A stretch of DNA of 64,000 bases from Ignavibacteriota bacterium (lineage in GTDB: Bacteria > Bacteroidota > Ignavibacteria > Tepidaquicellales > Tepidaquicellaceae), in assembly GCA_016218085.1 (NCBI GenBank), contig JACREY010000008.1, positions 310,001 to 374,000 of the forward strand. The letters are read 5' to 3'. How positions within the stretch are numbered: the stretch's first letter is position 1; the number at the start of each line of letters is the position of its first letter. The notes under the pieces were generated by a model. It was not told the DNA's origin, did not search any database, and worked only from the letters and a program-made list of their open reading frames with translations. The position numbers and the translations under genes were made by a program. Of this stretch, positions 8,381 through 16,061 are shown piece by piece.

Positions 8381-8661
8381 TTATTGCAAAATTTCGCTAA
8401 AATGAGGCTTTCCGCAGGCGGAAAGCATTAACTAAGTGGCGGAACGTCTTAACTAAGTGGCGGAACGTCTCAACTAAGCGGCGGAACGTCTTAACTAAGC
8501 GGCGGAACGTCTCAACTAAGCGGCGGAACGCTTTAACTAAGTGGCGGAACGTATCAACTAAGTGGCGGAACGTCTTAACTAAGCGGCGGAATGCCTCAAC
8601 TAAATGGCGGAATGTCTTAACTAAGCGGCGGAATGCATTAACTATGCGATTTTTGCAATAA
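8381..8661. repeat. Ten-copy 21-bp tandem array bounded by inverted repeats
   Basis: Ten contiguous 21-bp units fill 8430-8639 with no length variation; the consensus is AACTAAG(T/C)GGCGGAACGTCTY. A partial unit precedes them (8416-8429) and another follows (8640-8644). Variation is mostly transitions, and the last two bases alternate TT/TC along much of the array, hinting at growth by 42-bp dimers. The array is richer in GC than its surroundings. Outside it lie inverted repeats TTATTGCAAAATTTCGC (8381-8397) and its near-complement at 8646-8661, plus a 9-bp palindrome GCTTTCCGC-AG-GCGGAAAGC (8407-8426). There are no spacers, so it is not CRISPR. Frames are open through it on both strands but without ATG, GTG or TTG starts. 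Confidence 0.9.
8407..8426. repeat. 9-bp palindrome at left edge of 21-bp array
   Basis: GCTTTCCGC (8407-8415) and GCGGAAAGC (8418-8426) form a perfect inverted pair around AG. The right arm shares GGCGGAA with the repeat unit, so the array seems to start from, or merge into, this palindrome. It could be a hairpin in RNA or single-stranded DNA, or a protein-binding site. Confidence 0.75.
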
Positions 8662-8805
8662 AAATGCGATATTTGGGCTTTAAGGAAAGGAGGTTCGCTA
8701 AAAAAACACCGTTTTTGGCATTTTCAGAAAGCAAATTGAAGATTTTATGCCTGAAAGCAAATTTTAACAAATCAATTTAAAAACTTATTTAAGGAGCTTT
8801 AATTT

Positions 8806-9759
8806 ATGGCAAAAAAATCGGTTAGACTTTACACAGTAAGGGATGATGTAATGCTGGACGGTGCAGACAGGTTTAATGCCCAGTACACATCCGATAAAGC
8901 GGATTTCGAGGGATTCAATATCGTGATGTTCCCTTTGACATTCGGAGCAACATTCGAAGCGCAGATAGATGCGGCAAGAGCCTGCCTTAGAGATATGGTT
9001 GTGCTTGATGAACAGGCAGAGGAAACCGCAGAGCTTGGCACAAAGATGAAAGAATGCTGTGATTATTTTCAGGCAATGAAGCCCGTAATCGAATCAGTTT
9101 TTCCAAATAAGCCCGCTATATGGAATCAGTTCGGATTTAATGATTATGAAAAAGCGCGAAAGTCCCAGGGAAAAATGATTCAGTTTATGGAAATGCTTTT
9201 TGAAGTTTCGGATAAGTACAAAGTGGAATTGATAGCAGGCGGATTTACGCAGGTGAAAATAGATAAAATCGAAACTCTTGCCGGAGAACTGCGTCAGGAA
9301 CAGATTGACCAGGAGGTTGCAAAGAAGGAAAGACCTGTGAAAACTCAGGAGAGAATTAAACTGATGAATATTGTTTGGGCTACAATGCAGACAATTAATA
9401 AAGCATCGAAGGCGGTTTATCAGGGAAACTATGCAAAGCTTGCTGAGTATGAGCTTCCGAGCAATTCGCAGGGTGGAACTGTCCCATTCACCGGAACGGT
9501 TGATCCGAGTCAGGTTGTGAATATAATTGAAATGGAATTTACGGAGGATACGGAATTGAGAATAAAAAATACGGGTACTTATTCTCTTTTATTCGGTCTT
9601 GCGCCGGATATTGCCTCACACACTGATACTCTTAAAGTTGACCCGGGAATAACAATGACCGTAACGGCAAATGTTCTGGGTGATATAAATAATAAATTTC
9701 TGAATGTGTTTAATCCCGCAGAAGTGCAGGGAAGCTATGAAGTTCTGGTGATGATATAA
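8806..9759 (+). CDS. Hypothetical two-domain protein next to the 21-bp array
   Basis: 317 residues with no signal peptide and no membrane helix. I do not recognise a named family. Residues 1-210 look largely helical with a charged middle (DQEVAKKERPVKTQERIK). A Gly/Ser/Thr/Pro linker (about 215-230) follows, then a C-terminal beta-rich domain of about 85 residues (IEMEFTEDTELRIKNTGTYSLLFG...) that resembles small immunoglobulin-like or carbohydrate-binding folds in pattern. A strong Shine-Dalgarno AAGGAG (8791-8796) fixes the ATG at 8806. Base composition is like the core genome, unlike the AT-rich neighbours on both sides. The repeat array ends about 145 bp upstream and may lie in its 5' region. 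Confidence 0.7.
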   Translation: MAKKSVRLYTVRDDVMLDGADRFNAQYTSDKADFEGFNIVMFPLTFGATFEAQIDAARACLRDMVVLDEQAEETAELGTKMKECCDYFQAMKPVIESVFPNKPAIWNQFGFNDYEKARKSQGKMIQFMEMLFEVSDKYKVELIAGGFTQVKIDKIETLAGELRQEQIDQEVAKKERPVKTQERIKLMNIVWATMQTINKASKAVYQGNYAKLAEYELPSNSQGGTVPFTGTVDPSQVVNIIEMEFTEDTELRIKNTGTYSLLFGLAPDIASHTDTLKVDPGITMTVTANVLGDINNKFLNVFNPAEVQGSYEVLVMI

Positions 9760-9765
9760 AATATT

Positions 9766-9810
9766 TTTTTCTTTCCCGTTGGTGATTCTTTCATCAGCGG
9801 GAGAGAGAAT
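9766..9810. terminator. Long imperfect hairpin after the hypothetical gene
   Basis: CCCGTTGGTGA (9775-9785) pairs with TCATCAGCGGG (9791-9801) using two G-U pairs. The pairing extends outward through a pyrimidine run (9766-9774) matched to a purine run (9802-9810). A U-run does not follow the stem, so it may stabilise the mRNA end rather than terminate by itself. Confidence 0.5.
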
Positions 9811-9936
9811 AATAAGTGAAAAATACCTGCATTACTATTATTTTATTTATTATTTATATTTATTTAGTTAATAATTATAATTATTCTTAAATGGAAATCT
9901 GCAGTATTTTTATGTTAAATTAATTTTAATATATCT

Positions 9937-10398
9937 ATGAAAACTTTTGATAGAAAATTTTTGTTTGGTATATTAGTTGGGGTTTTAAGTTTATTAATAG
10001 TTATTTTTATATATGATAAAATTTTTATTGATAATAATACACCAATTTATTTGAAAAAAAGCAAAGATAGTACTCTTACTTTAAACAATGTTGACTTTAC
10101 CTCATTGAATAATATCTTTGAAGAGAAATTATATTCAATTAACAAAAGAATTGATGATATACTAATTTTTGGGGGTATAATAATCACTCTATTATTAGCG
10201 ATTAATATAAGCGTTTTCGTAAAAGCTGCTAATGAAGTTGATAGTCATTTTAATGAACATTTTGAAGAATATAGAAAAAAAGTCGAAGAATCTGCCTCGA
10301 AAGTTACAAGTTTACTAAATAAAGCAGAGGCTGATGCAAATCTTATCAGTCAACATAAAGAAAAATATTTTCAAGAAAAACAAAGTATACAAAGATGA
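9937..10398 (+). CDS. Small two-helix membrane protein with coiled-coil tail
   Basis: 153 residues, family not recognised. One membrane helix near residues 8-27, an extracytoplasmic loop of about 40 residues, a second helix near 69-92, then a charged helical tail (about 95-153) of coiled-coil character (EYRKKVEESASKVTSLLNKAEADA). It is the first of three very AT-rich ORFs, and its stop overlaps the next start by ATGA, so the two are coupled. Composition strongly differs from the core genes, suggesting horizontal acquisition. It might act as a membrane sensor or anchor for its partners; that is speculation. Confidence 0.65.
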   Translation: MKTFDRKFLFGILVGVLSLLIVIFIYDKIFIDNNTPIYLKKSKDSTLTLNNVDFTSLNNIFEEKLYSINKRIDDILIFGGIIITLLLAINISVFVKAANEVDSHFNEHFEEYRKKVEESASKVTSLLNKAEADANLISQHKEKYFQEKQSIQR

Positions 10399-10679
10399 TT
10401 ATAGAAAATCCAACATATTCAATAGAAGAACTTAATATATTAGAGAAAAAAGTTATTAATAATTTAGCAGAAATAAAAGATTACGAAAAAATTGATTCTA
10501 TTTTGAACTCTATGGGATTCAATAATATCATAAAGGATAAGATGAGAGAATTTAATATTAATAGTTATAGTGAATATTTACTTGAAAGAAGAATAAAAAA
10601 AATGGATATAGCCGCAATTACAGGGACTATACTTGGAGTAATTGCTGCTTTAAAAAAAATATTAACAAATAAAATTTAA
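10395..10679 (+). CDS. Small protein with C-terminal hydrophobic helix
   Basis: 94 residues, not recognised. The first 70 residues are charged and helical (ENPTYSIEELNILEKK...). The last 25 include MDIAAITGTILGVIAALKK, a hydrophobic helix that could insert in a membrane, with a lysine-rich end. It overlaps the preceding gene by 4 bp and ends 4 bp before the next start, so the three are one transcription unit. The size and C-terminal hydrophobic helix are compatible with a small membrane-active protein, but no catalytic motif is visible. Confidence 0.6.
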   Translation: MIIENPTYSIEELNILEKKVINNLAEIKDYEKIDSILNSMGFNNIIKDKMREFNINSYSEYLLERRIKKMDIAAITGTILGVIAALKKILTNKI

Positions 10680-10683
10680 TAAT

Positions 10684-10965
10684 ATGAATATCTTTGTTGT
10701 TTTCGAAATCTCAGGCGATAATATTGAAAATATAAAACCTATATTAAGAAATCTTGGATATTATGATTATTGGATTTCAAATGAATTAAGATATGATTTG
10801 CCAAATAATTGTATGTGGAAACAGAATAGTAGTTTAGAAAATGGTAAAACAGAAGTTGAAAATGCAATTGGTACACGATTTTTAGCAAATAATAATATCA
10901 GATTAGAAAAATTAATTGTATTGCAAGCAACACCATGGACTGGAAAAGCAACTGTAAGTTTATAA
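10684..10965 (+). CDS. Small hypothetical protein, third of AT-rich cassette
   Basis: 93 residues, not recognised. The opening MNIFVVFEISGDNIENIKPILRNLGYYDYWIS has the beta-alpha-beta rhythm of small ferredoxin-like proteins, a fold shared with Cas2/VapD-type proteins and many others; this is only a rhythm, not a motif match. The central CMWKQNSS region and the end (LEKLIVLQATPWTGKATVSL) suggest further beta strands. It starts 4 bp after the preceding gene, clearly in the same operon. No catalytic residues can be named. Confidence 0.6.
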   Translation: MNIFVVFEISGDNIENIKPILRNLGYYDYWISNELRYDLPNNCMWKQNSSLENGKTEVENAIGTRFLANNNIRLEKLIVLQATPWTGKATVSL

Positions 10966-11048
10966 ATTTTTAATAATAATAAAAACGGCGTATCGTCTAA
11001 GTTTTCGTTTCAAAGAATGCCACGTAAGGTTTCAATATCAGAATAAAA

Positions 11049-11088
11049 AATAAAGAGTAATAAAGAAAGCTCTTTATTACTCTTTATT
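11049..11088. terminator. Bidirectional terminator between cassette and fatty-acid operon
   Basis: A perfect 17-bp stem (11049-11065 with 11072-11088; core AAAGAGTAATAAAG) with a 6-nt loop. It has A-rich sequence on the left and T-rich on the right, as expected for a terminator serving both converging transcription units. Confidence 0.75.
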
Positions 11089-11107
11089 CTCTAATCATTA
11101 TTAATTG

Positions 11108-11818
11108 TTATATATCTCCTTTTACAGGTCTGATGTAAATATCTTCTATTAACACTTTCTTGGGCTGCTGGTAAACTTCAAGCGCTATATGCGCAACTTC
11201 AGCAGGGGATAGCATCCTGTTTTTGTATTTCTGCCTTGTCTTGCTGTCCCACATCGCTGTATCTGTGGCTCCCGGCAATATATTGCTTATCTTTATGTTG
11301 AATCTTCTTGTTTCTTCCCTCAGACTGTTTGTCATAGCAAGCAGGCCTGCTTTTGATGCTGAATAAACTGAGCTGCTTTCATATACGGTATTTGCTGCAA
11401 CCGATAGAATGTTTATGATGTGTCCTCTTTTATTCTTTATCATCTGCGGAATTACGGATTTCATGCAGAGGAATGCCCCTCTTAAATTTATGCTCATCAC
11501 GTAGTCGAAATCATATACTTTGGTATCTGTGAATGATTTAAATACTGTTACTCCTGCATTGTTTACAAGACAGTCTATCTTTCCGTACTTTTCCCTTATT
11601 CTTTTGGTTGTAATCTGAACACTCCTTTCTGATGCAACATTGCATACGAAGGCGGATGCTTCCCTCCCTGCAAATTTAATCTCGCTTGCAAGACTGACCA
11701 GTCTTGATTTTCTGCGCGCTGTAGCTACTATTATGTGCCCGGCTTTGGAAAATTCCATGCACATTTCTCTTCCAATGCCTGTCGAAGCTCCGGTAATCCA
11801 GATTACCTTTTCGCTCAT
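11108..11818 (-). CDS. Short-chain dehydrogenase/reductase (SDR)
   Basis: 236-residue classical SDR with NAD(P)-binding TGASTGIG at residues 10-17, NNAG near 87-90, and the catalytic Ser..Tyr-x3-Lys triad (ILSVAANTVYESSSVYSASKAG). R/K residues after the second strand (ARRKSR) favour NADP. It is the last gene of the minus-strand operon that holds fabD and two fabG genes, 39 bp after the nearer fabG. Unlike those, it lacks the C-terminal DGG motif of FabG, so it may act on another ketone or aldehyde. Substrate unknown. Confidence 0.85.
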   Translation of the reverse strand: MSEKVIWITGASTGIGREMCMEFSKAGHIIVATARRKSRLVSLASEIKFAGREASAFVCNVASERSVQITTKRIREKYGKIDCLVNNAGVTVFKSFTDTKVYDFDYVMSINLRGAFLCMKSVIPQMIKNKRGHIINILSVAANTVYESSSVYSASKAGLLAMTNSLREETRRFNIKISNILPGATDTAMWDSKTRQKYKNRMLSPAEVAHIALEVYQQPKKVLIEDIYIRPVKGDI

Positions 11819-11857
11819 AAGTTAAGAATTAATTAAGGAAACTCTTATTTGCTTTTT

Positions 11858-12607
11858 TTACATTACCATTCCGCCGTCTATGCAAAGCACCTGCCCGGTT
11901 ATATATCCGGCTTTATCCGAAGATAGGAATGCAACAACTCCCGCTACTTCTTCCGGCTTTGAAGGACGTTTCAAAGGTATTATACTTAAAAAAGCATTCT
12001 TTTGCTCTTCAGACAGCGTTGCAGTCATTTCTGTCTCTACAAATCCGGGCGCAACTGCATTTACGTTAATGTTCCTACCTGCAAATTCCTTCGCAACTGA
12101 TTTTGTAAGCCCTATTAATCCTGCCTTGGACGCAGAATAATTTGTCTGACCTGCATTTCCCATTACACCGACAACCGAACTTATATTCACTATTTTACCG
12201 CTTCTCTGCTTTGCCATTACTCTCGATACTGCCTTAATCGTATTGAATGCGCCTTTAAGGTTAACCGTCAGCACCGCATCCCAGTCTTCTTCGCTCATTC
12301 TTATCATCAGTTTGTCTCTTGTTATACCCGCGTTATTCACGAGGATATCTATTCTCCCGAATTCCTTTGCAACTTCATCACAGATATTCTGTACTTCATT
12401 TGTTTTTGTTATGTCGATAGTTTTTAATGCTACTTTTCTTCCCTTGGCTGTCTGTTCGCTTACATAGGAATCTATATCCTCTGGAAAAACTTTATCAAAA
12501 ATGATAACATCGGCTCCTTCGTTTATAAATTCGGTAACTATCGCTCTGCCTATACCTCTGCCTCCGCCTGTGACAATTGCAATTTTATCTTGTAATAAAC
12601 TTCCCAT
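11858..12607 (-). CDS. fabG: 3-oxoacyl-ACP reductase
   Basis: 249-residue SDR that reduces 3-oxoacyl-ACP with NADPH in fatty-acid elongation. It shows TGGGRGIGRA at 14-23, NNAG, the catalytic block NISSVVGVMGNAGQTNYSASKAG with Ser, Tyr and Lys in place, and the FabG-type end YITGQVLCIDGGMVM. Length and motifs match E. coli FabG (244). It follows a divergent fabG copy by 7 bp and sits four genes after fabD in the same operon. This copy is the better candidate for the housekeeping enzyme. Confidence 0.93.
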   Translation of the reverse strand: MGSLLQDKIAIVTGGGRGIGRAIVTEFINEGADVIIFDKVFPEDIDSYVSEQTAKGRKVALKTIDITKTNEVQNICDEVAKEFGRIDILVNNAGITRDKLMIRMSEEDWDAVLTVNLKGAFNTIKAVSRVMAKQRSGKIVNISSVVGVMGNAGQTNYSASKAGLIGLTKSVAKEFAGRNINVNAVAPGFVETEMTATLSEEQKNAFLSIIPLKRPSKPEEVAGVVAFLSSDKAGYITGQVLCIDGGMVM

Positions 12608-12614
12608 TTTTTAT

Positions 12615-13370
12615 TTATATTTTAGTTTTATAATATTTAATTTCCTCTTTTTTGAGCTGAGTCGCCTCTACTATAAAATTCTGCCCTGTGATTAAATCAG
12701 ATACATCCGATGACAGCATTGCAATGAAATCAGCTACTTTGTCAGGCTTTGCGGCCGACTTTTTAGTTGATTTGAATATTGCCTGCTTCTGCTCCTCCGA
12801 TAGCTTCGCAGTCATATCGGTTTCAACATAACCGGGTGAGACTGCATTAACCTGAATATTATAAGCAGATAATTCTTTTGCAAGTGCTTTTGTAAGACCT
12901 ATCATCCCTGCCTTCGACGCAACGTAATTAGACTGCCCGGCATTTCCTGAAGTCGCAACAACTGAACTGACATTGATGATTTTACCGCCGTGATGCTTTA
13001 TCATGCTCTTAAGCACCTCTTTCGTAAATAGAAAAGTGGCCTTCAGATTTGTGTTGATTACTGAATCCCAGCTTTCCTCCGACATTCGCATTATCAGACC
13101 GTCCTTTGTTATTCCTGCATTGTTGATAAGAACATCGATTTTGCCGAATTTCTTGATTGCCTTATCTACTACAATTTTAATCCTTCGTGAATTGGAAGAG
13201 TCGCACTTGAAATATAAAATCTTTTTTGGCTTGAAATAATTGGGGTCAACCCTTGACTTGTATGTAATTACTACATTAGCCCCTAAGCGGGAGAACTTCT
13301 CTGCTATGGCTCGGCCGATTCCTCTGGAACCACCGGTAATGAATACGGTTTTACCTCTAAATTCCTGCAT
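12615..13370 (-). CDS. Divergent FabG-like SDR
   Basis: 251-residue paralogue of the following fabG. The cofactor motif ITGGSRGIGRA and the catalytic Ser/Tyr/Lys (NVSSVVATSGNAGQSNYVASKAG) are intact. The C-terminus, however, departs from FabG: after LITGQN it runs FIVEATQLKKEEIKYYK instead of the usual V..DGG, so the cofactor- and tetramer-interface end is changed. It starts 11 bp after the DUF3109 gene and ends 7 bp before fabG. It may be a specialised reductase or a partner subunit of its neighbour. Both copies conserve the active site, so both are probably enzymes. Confidence 0.85.
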   Translation of the reverse strand: MQEFRGKTVFITGGSRGIGRAIAEKFSRLGANVVITYKSRVDPNYFKPKKILYFKCDSSNSRRIKIVVDKAIKKFGKIDVLINNAGITKDGLIMRMSEESWDSVINTNLKATFLFTKEVLKSMIKHHGGKIINVSSVVATSGNAGQSNYVASKAGMIGLTKALAKELSAYNIQVNAVSPGYVETDMTAKLSEEQKQAIFKSTKKSAAKPDKVADFIAMLSSDVSDLITGQNFIVEATQLKKEEIKYYKTKI

Positions 13371-13381
13371 TAAGGGTGATT

Positions 13382-14005
13382 TTATTTTGTTTCTTTATTC
13401 TTGTAATGATGTACGAAATAATCCTTAAGGTAATTGTAGCCTTCCTGCCCGAGTATATAAATTATTTCTTCTGTCATTGCTTCGAAAACCGTATGCACGA
13501 AATTCTCTTTTTTATGTATTCCGCAGTAATCAAGCCTTTCTGCGTGTGAATCATCATATGTTAATACATTATCAACGATGGTTAACGGATACATTATGCA
13601 GTACTTGGGTTTAATTTCCCATTTGTGATAACCTTTTTTCTCTGCCGCAATCTGAAGTGAACAGAAATTATTCAGACCTTTAAAGACACACTGCTCATTT
13701 CCGAATTTTGTTTTATATGTTTCTGTTCCTATTGCCTCTCCGGAGGGGAAGTCATGATCAATTTCAATATCCTTTTCAAACCACTTTGCTGAATCTTTTA
13801 CCTGCTGCGCATCCATTACGTCTATTACGTCTTTTTCGTGGTCAAGTATCACATGCTTGAATTCCTTATCCATGTAAACGCCCCAGTCACAGCACTGTCC
13901 GCTGCAAATCGGTATATCGCATTTAGGCACGAATCCCTGCGTAAAAATAACAGGGTCGATTTTTATTCCGTTTATTTCTATCGGGTATTTTTTTTCTTCT
14001 GACAT
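13382..14005 (-). CDS. DUF3109 cysteine-rich protein
   Basis: 207-residue cytoplasmic protein of the DUF3109 family, widespread in Bacteroidota. The cysteine cluster CDIPICSGQCCDWGVY (about 29-44), with further Cys near CVFKG, FCSLQ, KYCIMYPL and LDYCGIHKK, recalls the YkgJ-type metal- or Fe-S-binding arrangement. Function is not known. It lies between fabD (8 bp away) and the fabG pair, so it is co-transcribed with fatty-acid genes; whether it takes part in that pathway is open. Confidence 0.85.
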   Translation of the reverse strand: MSEEKKYPIEINGIKIDPVIFTQGFVPKCDIPICSGQCCDWGVYMDKEFKHVILDHEKDVIDVMDAQQVKDSAKWFEKDIEIDHDFPSGEAIGTETYKTKFGNEQCVFKGLNNFCSLQIAAEKKGYHKWEIKPKYCIMYPLTIVDNVLTYDDSHAERLDYCGIHKKENFVHTVFEAMTEEIIYILGQEGYNYLKDYFVHHYKNKETK

Positions 14006-14013
14006 CAGCTTGA

Positions 14014-14934
14014 TTATATTTTTTCCAAATCCTCTGCAGTAGAAATATTCAACGTCTCTGCATCAGCTTTAATTTTCTTTATTAGTCCTGTTAAAACCTT
14101 TCCCGAACCTATTTCATAGAATTTAGTAACTCCGGATTCAATCATATTTCTTATCGTAGTTTCCCACCTGACGGGGGAGACTAACTGCTTTGAAAGACAT
14201 TCTCTTATCTTTTCCTTGTCATTCTTCGGAAGACCGTCAACATTTGTGTAAACGCTGATTACGGGATTTTGAATTTCAAGCTCTTCAAGTGCTTTCCTTA
14301 AATCCGCATCAGATGTTCTCATAAGCTCTGAATGAAATGCTCCGCTTACTTCAAGCCTCTTTGCCATTCTGCATTTATAAGGTTCTACCTTTGCAACTTC
14401 AACAGCTTTATCGATTGCATCAACATCACCGGAAATCACTATCTGGCCGGGACAGTTGAAATTTGCAGGCTGTGCAATTCCGGATTCGGAAACACTATCG
14501 CAAATTGCCTTAACCTGCTCTTCATTTAATCCAATAAGCGCAGCCATCGTGCCTTTCTGGATTTCACCTGACCTCTTCATCAGCGAGCCTCTCGTCTTTA
14601 CAAGTCCGAGCCCTGTTTCAAAGCTGAATGATCTTGCATATACATTTGCTGTGTATTCACCTAGCGAGTGTCCTGCCGTGCAGTCTGCTTTTATTTTATC
14701 GCCGATTAAACTTGTAAGAACAAATGAATGAACGAATAATGCGGGTTGTGTGTGGTTTGTCTGCTTTAAATCATCAGCGGGACCTTCGAAAGAAAGAGTG
14801 CTTAACTTCATTCCCATTATCTCATCCGCTGTATCATATAATCTTTTTGCTTCCGGATATTTATCATATAAATCCTTTCCCATTCCTACAGATTGTGAGC
14901 CCTGTCCGGGAAATAAAAATGCAATTTTACTCAT
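14014..14934 (-). CDS. fabD: Malonyl-CoA:ACP transacylase
   Basis: 306 residues. Transfers malonyl from CoA to acyl carrier protein. It shows the N-terminal FPGQGSQ (8-14), the nucleophile Ser90 in AGHSLGEY, the active-site His near 201 in SGAFHSELM, and a conserved Gln in the oxyanion loop. Full length compared with E. coli FabD (309). It sits in a minus-strand operon with fabG copies; fabH, fabF and acpP are not in the window. It is preceded by pyrB with 24 bp between. Confidence 0.95.
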   Translation of the reverse strand: MSKIAFLFPGQGSQSVGMGKDLYDKYPEAKRLYDTADEIMGMKLSTLSFEGPADDLKQTNHTQPALFVHSFVLTSLIGDKIKADCTAGHSLGEYTANVYARSFSFETGLGLVKTRGSLMKRSGEIQKGTMAALIGLNEEQVKAICDSVSESGIAQPANFNCPGQIVISGDVDAIDKAVEVAKVEPYKCRMAKRLEVSGAFHSELMRTSDADLRKALEELEIQNPVISVYTNVDGLPKNDKEKIRECLSKQLVSPVRWETTIRNMIESGVTKFYEIGSGKVLTGLIKKIKADAETLNISTAEDLEKI

Positions 14935-14958
14935 AATAAAATTTTAAATTTAATAATT

Positions 14959-16035
14959 TTAATAACGCAATATTTCTTCTTCAATTCTGAACAAATAAGC
15001 AATCAATGCAGTTCTTATCCACATTCCGTTCCTTTCCTGCCTCCAGTACATTGCCCTTGCATCATCATCTACTGCAACATCAATTTCCTGTCTTCTCGGA
15101 AGAGGATGCATTATAATTGCGCTTTTTTTCATCAGTTTCAAATGCTCTTTTCTAAGATGGTACTTTGAGTAATCTATATTCTTCGATTCATTGTTGATGT
15201 CATATTCATCCTGAATTCTTGTCATGTAAACAGCATCTGCCTCCGGAAGGAATTTGTACAGCTCATTTGATTCTTTAAATGAAACTCTGTGCTTTTTTAA
15301 AAAAGCTTTTACATCATCACCGATTTTCAGGTAATCTGGAGCAGAATAAATTATTTTTACATTTTTGTAATTCTTCAGGAGGTAAGAAAGTGAACGCACA
15401 GTTCTGCCTCTTTTAAGGTCACCTACCATTATTATGGTTTTATTGTCAATCCCACCCTTATCCTGAAAGGAAAGGTACAAAGTATATAAATCCAGCAGCG
15501 CCTGTGTAGGGTGCTGGTCCTTGCCGGAACCCCCGTTGATTATGCTTATAGGTCTCCTGGTCTTGTTTAACATCCAGGCAGATTTTTCTGCCATGCCTTC
15601 TTCGAAATGCCTCATTATTATCATGTCTGCGTATGAACTGAATGTTCTTACTGTATCTTCAGGTGTCTCTCCCTTTAATTCTGATGAAGTTGATGTTGAT
15701 CGGATTTCGCTGACTTTCATCCCGAGTATATAGCATGCGCTCTGAAATGAAACAAATGTCCTTGTAGAAGGCTGCACGAAATAAAGCATTGCCCTTTTAT
15801 GTGAAAGGGTAGTCTGAAGCCAGTCAAGACCGCCTTTTTCCTTTGCAACTTTTCTTATTTTATTTGCAAGATTGAAAAGAATGTTCAGGTTCTGCGGATT
15901 CAACTGCTGTGCAAAAAGGCAGTCAAACATTCTTCCTTCTTTTTCAAAATAATTTATTTTCTTATCGAGCGGCTGGGCATAAAAATCTTCCCATGATAAT
16001 TTTGATAAATCCTTGCTTACTTTTTTAATTTTCAT
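14959..16035 (-). CDS. pyrB: Aspartate carbamoyltransferase, long variant
   Basis: 358 residues, about 45 longer at the N-terminus than E. coli PyrB. It joins carbamoyl phosphate to aspartate, the committed step of pyrimidine synthesis. Carbamoyl-phosphate motif PSTRTFVSF (near 93-101) has Phe where STRTR usually has the second Arg. HPTQALLDLY and HPLPRRQEI are conserved, and the latter favours ATCase over ornithine transcarbamylase (HCLPA). No regulatory pyrI is next to it. Immediate neighbours are argF and, further up, carbamate kinase, so three carbamoyl-phosphate enzymes share one operon. The orthology is good; exact kinetics cannot be inferred. Confidence 0.88.
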   Translation of the reverse strand: MKIKKVSKDLSKLSWEDFYAQPLDKKINYFEKEGRMFDCLFAQQLNPQNLNILFNLANKIRKVAKEKGGLDWLQTTLSHKRAMLYFVQPSTRTFVSFQSACYILGMKVSEIRSTSTSSELKGETPEDTVRTFSSYADMIIMRHFEEGMAEKSAWMLNKTRRPISIINGGSGKDQHPTQALLDLYTLYLSFQDKGGIDNKTIIMVGDLKRGRTVRSLSYLLKNYKNVKIIYSAPDYLKIGDDVKAFLKKHRVSFKESNELYKFLPEADAVYMTRIQDEYDINNESKNIDYSKYHLRKEHLKLMKKSAIIMHPLPRRQEIDVAVDDDARAMYWRQERNGMWIRTALIAYLFRIEEEILRY

Positions 16036-16061
16036 TTTGGATATTTTAATGTTTTTATTTT

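Noticed and set aside
8430-8639. CRISPR array
   Set aside because: Units are contiguous with no spacers between them, units are only 21 bp, and no cas genes lie nearby.
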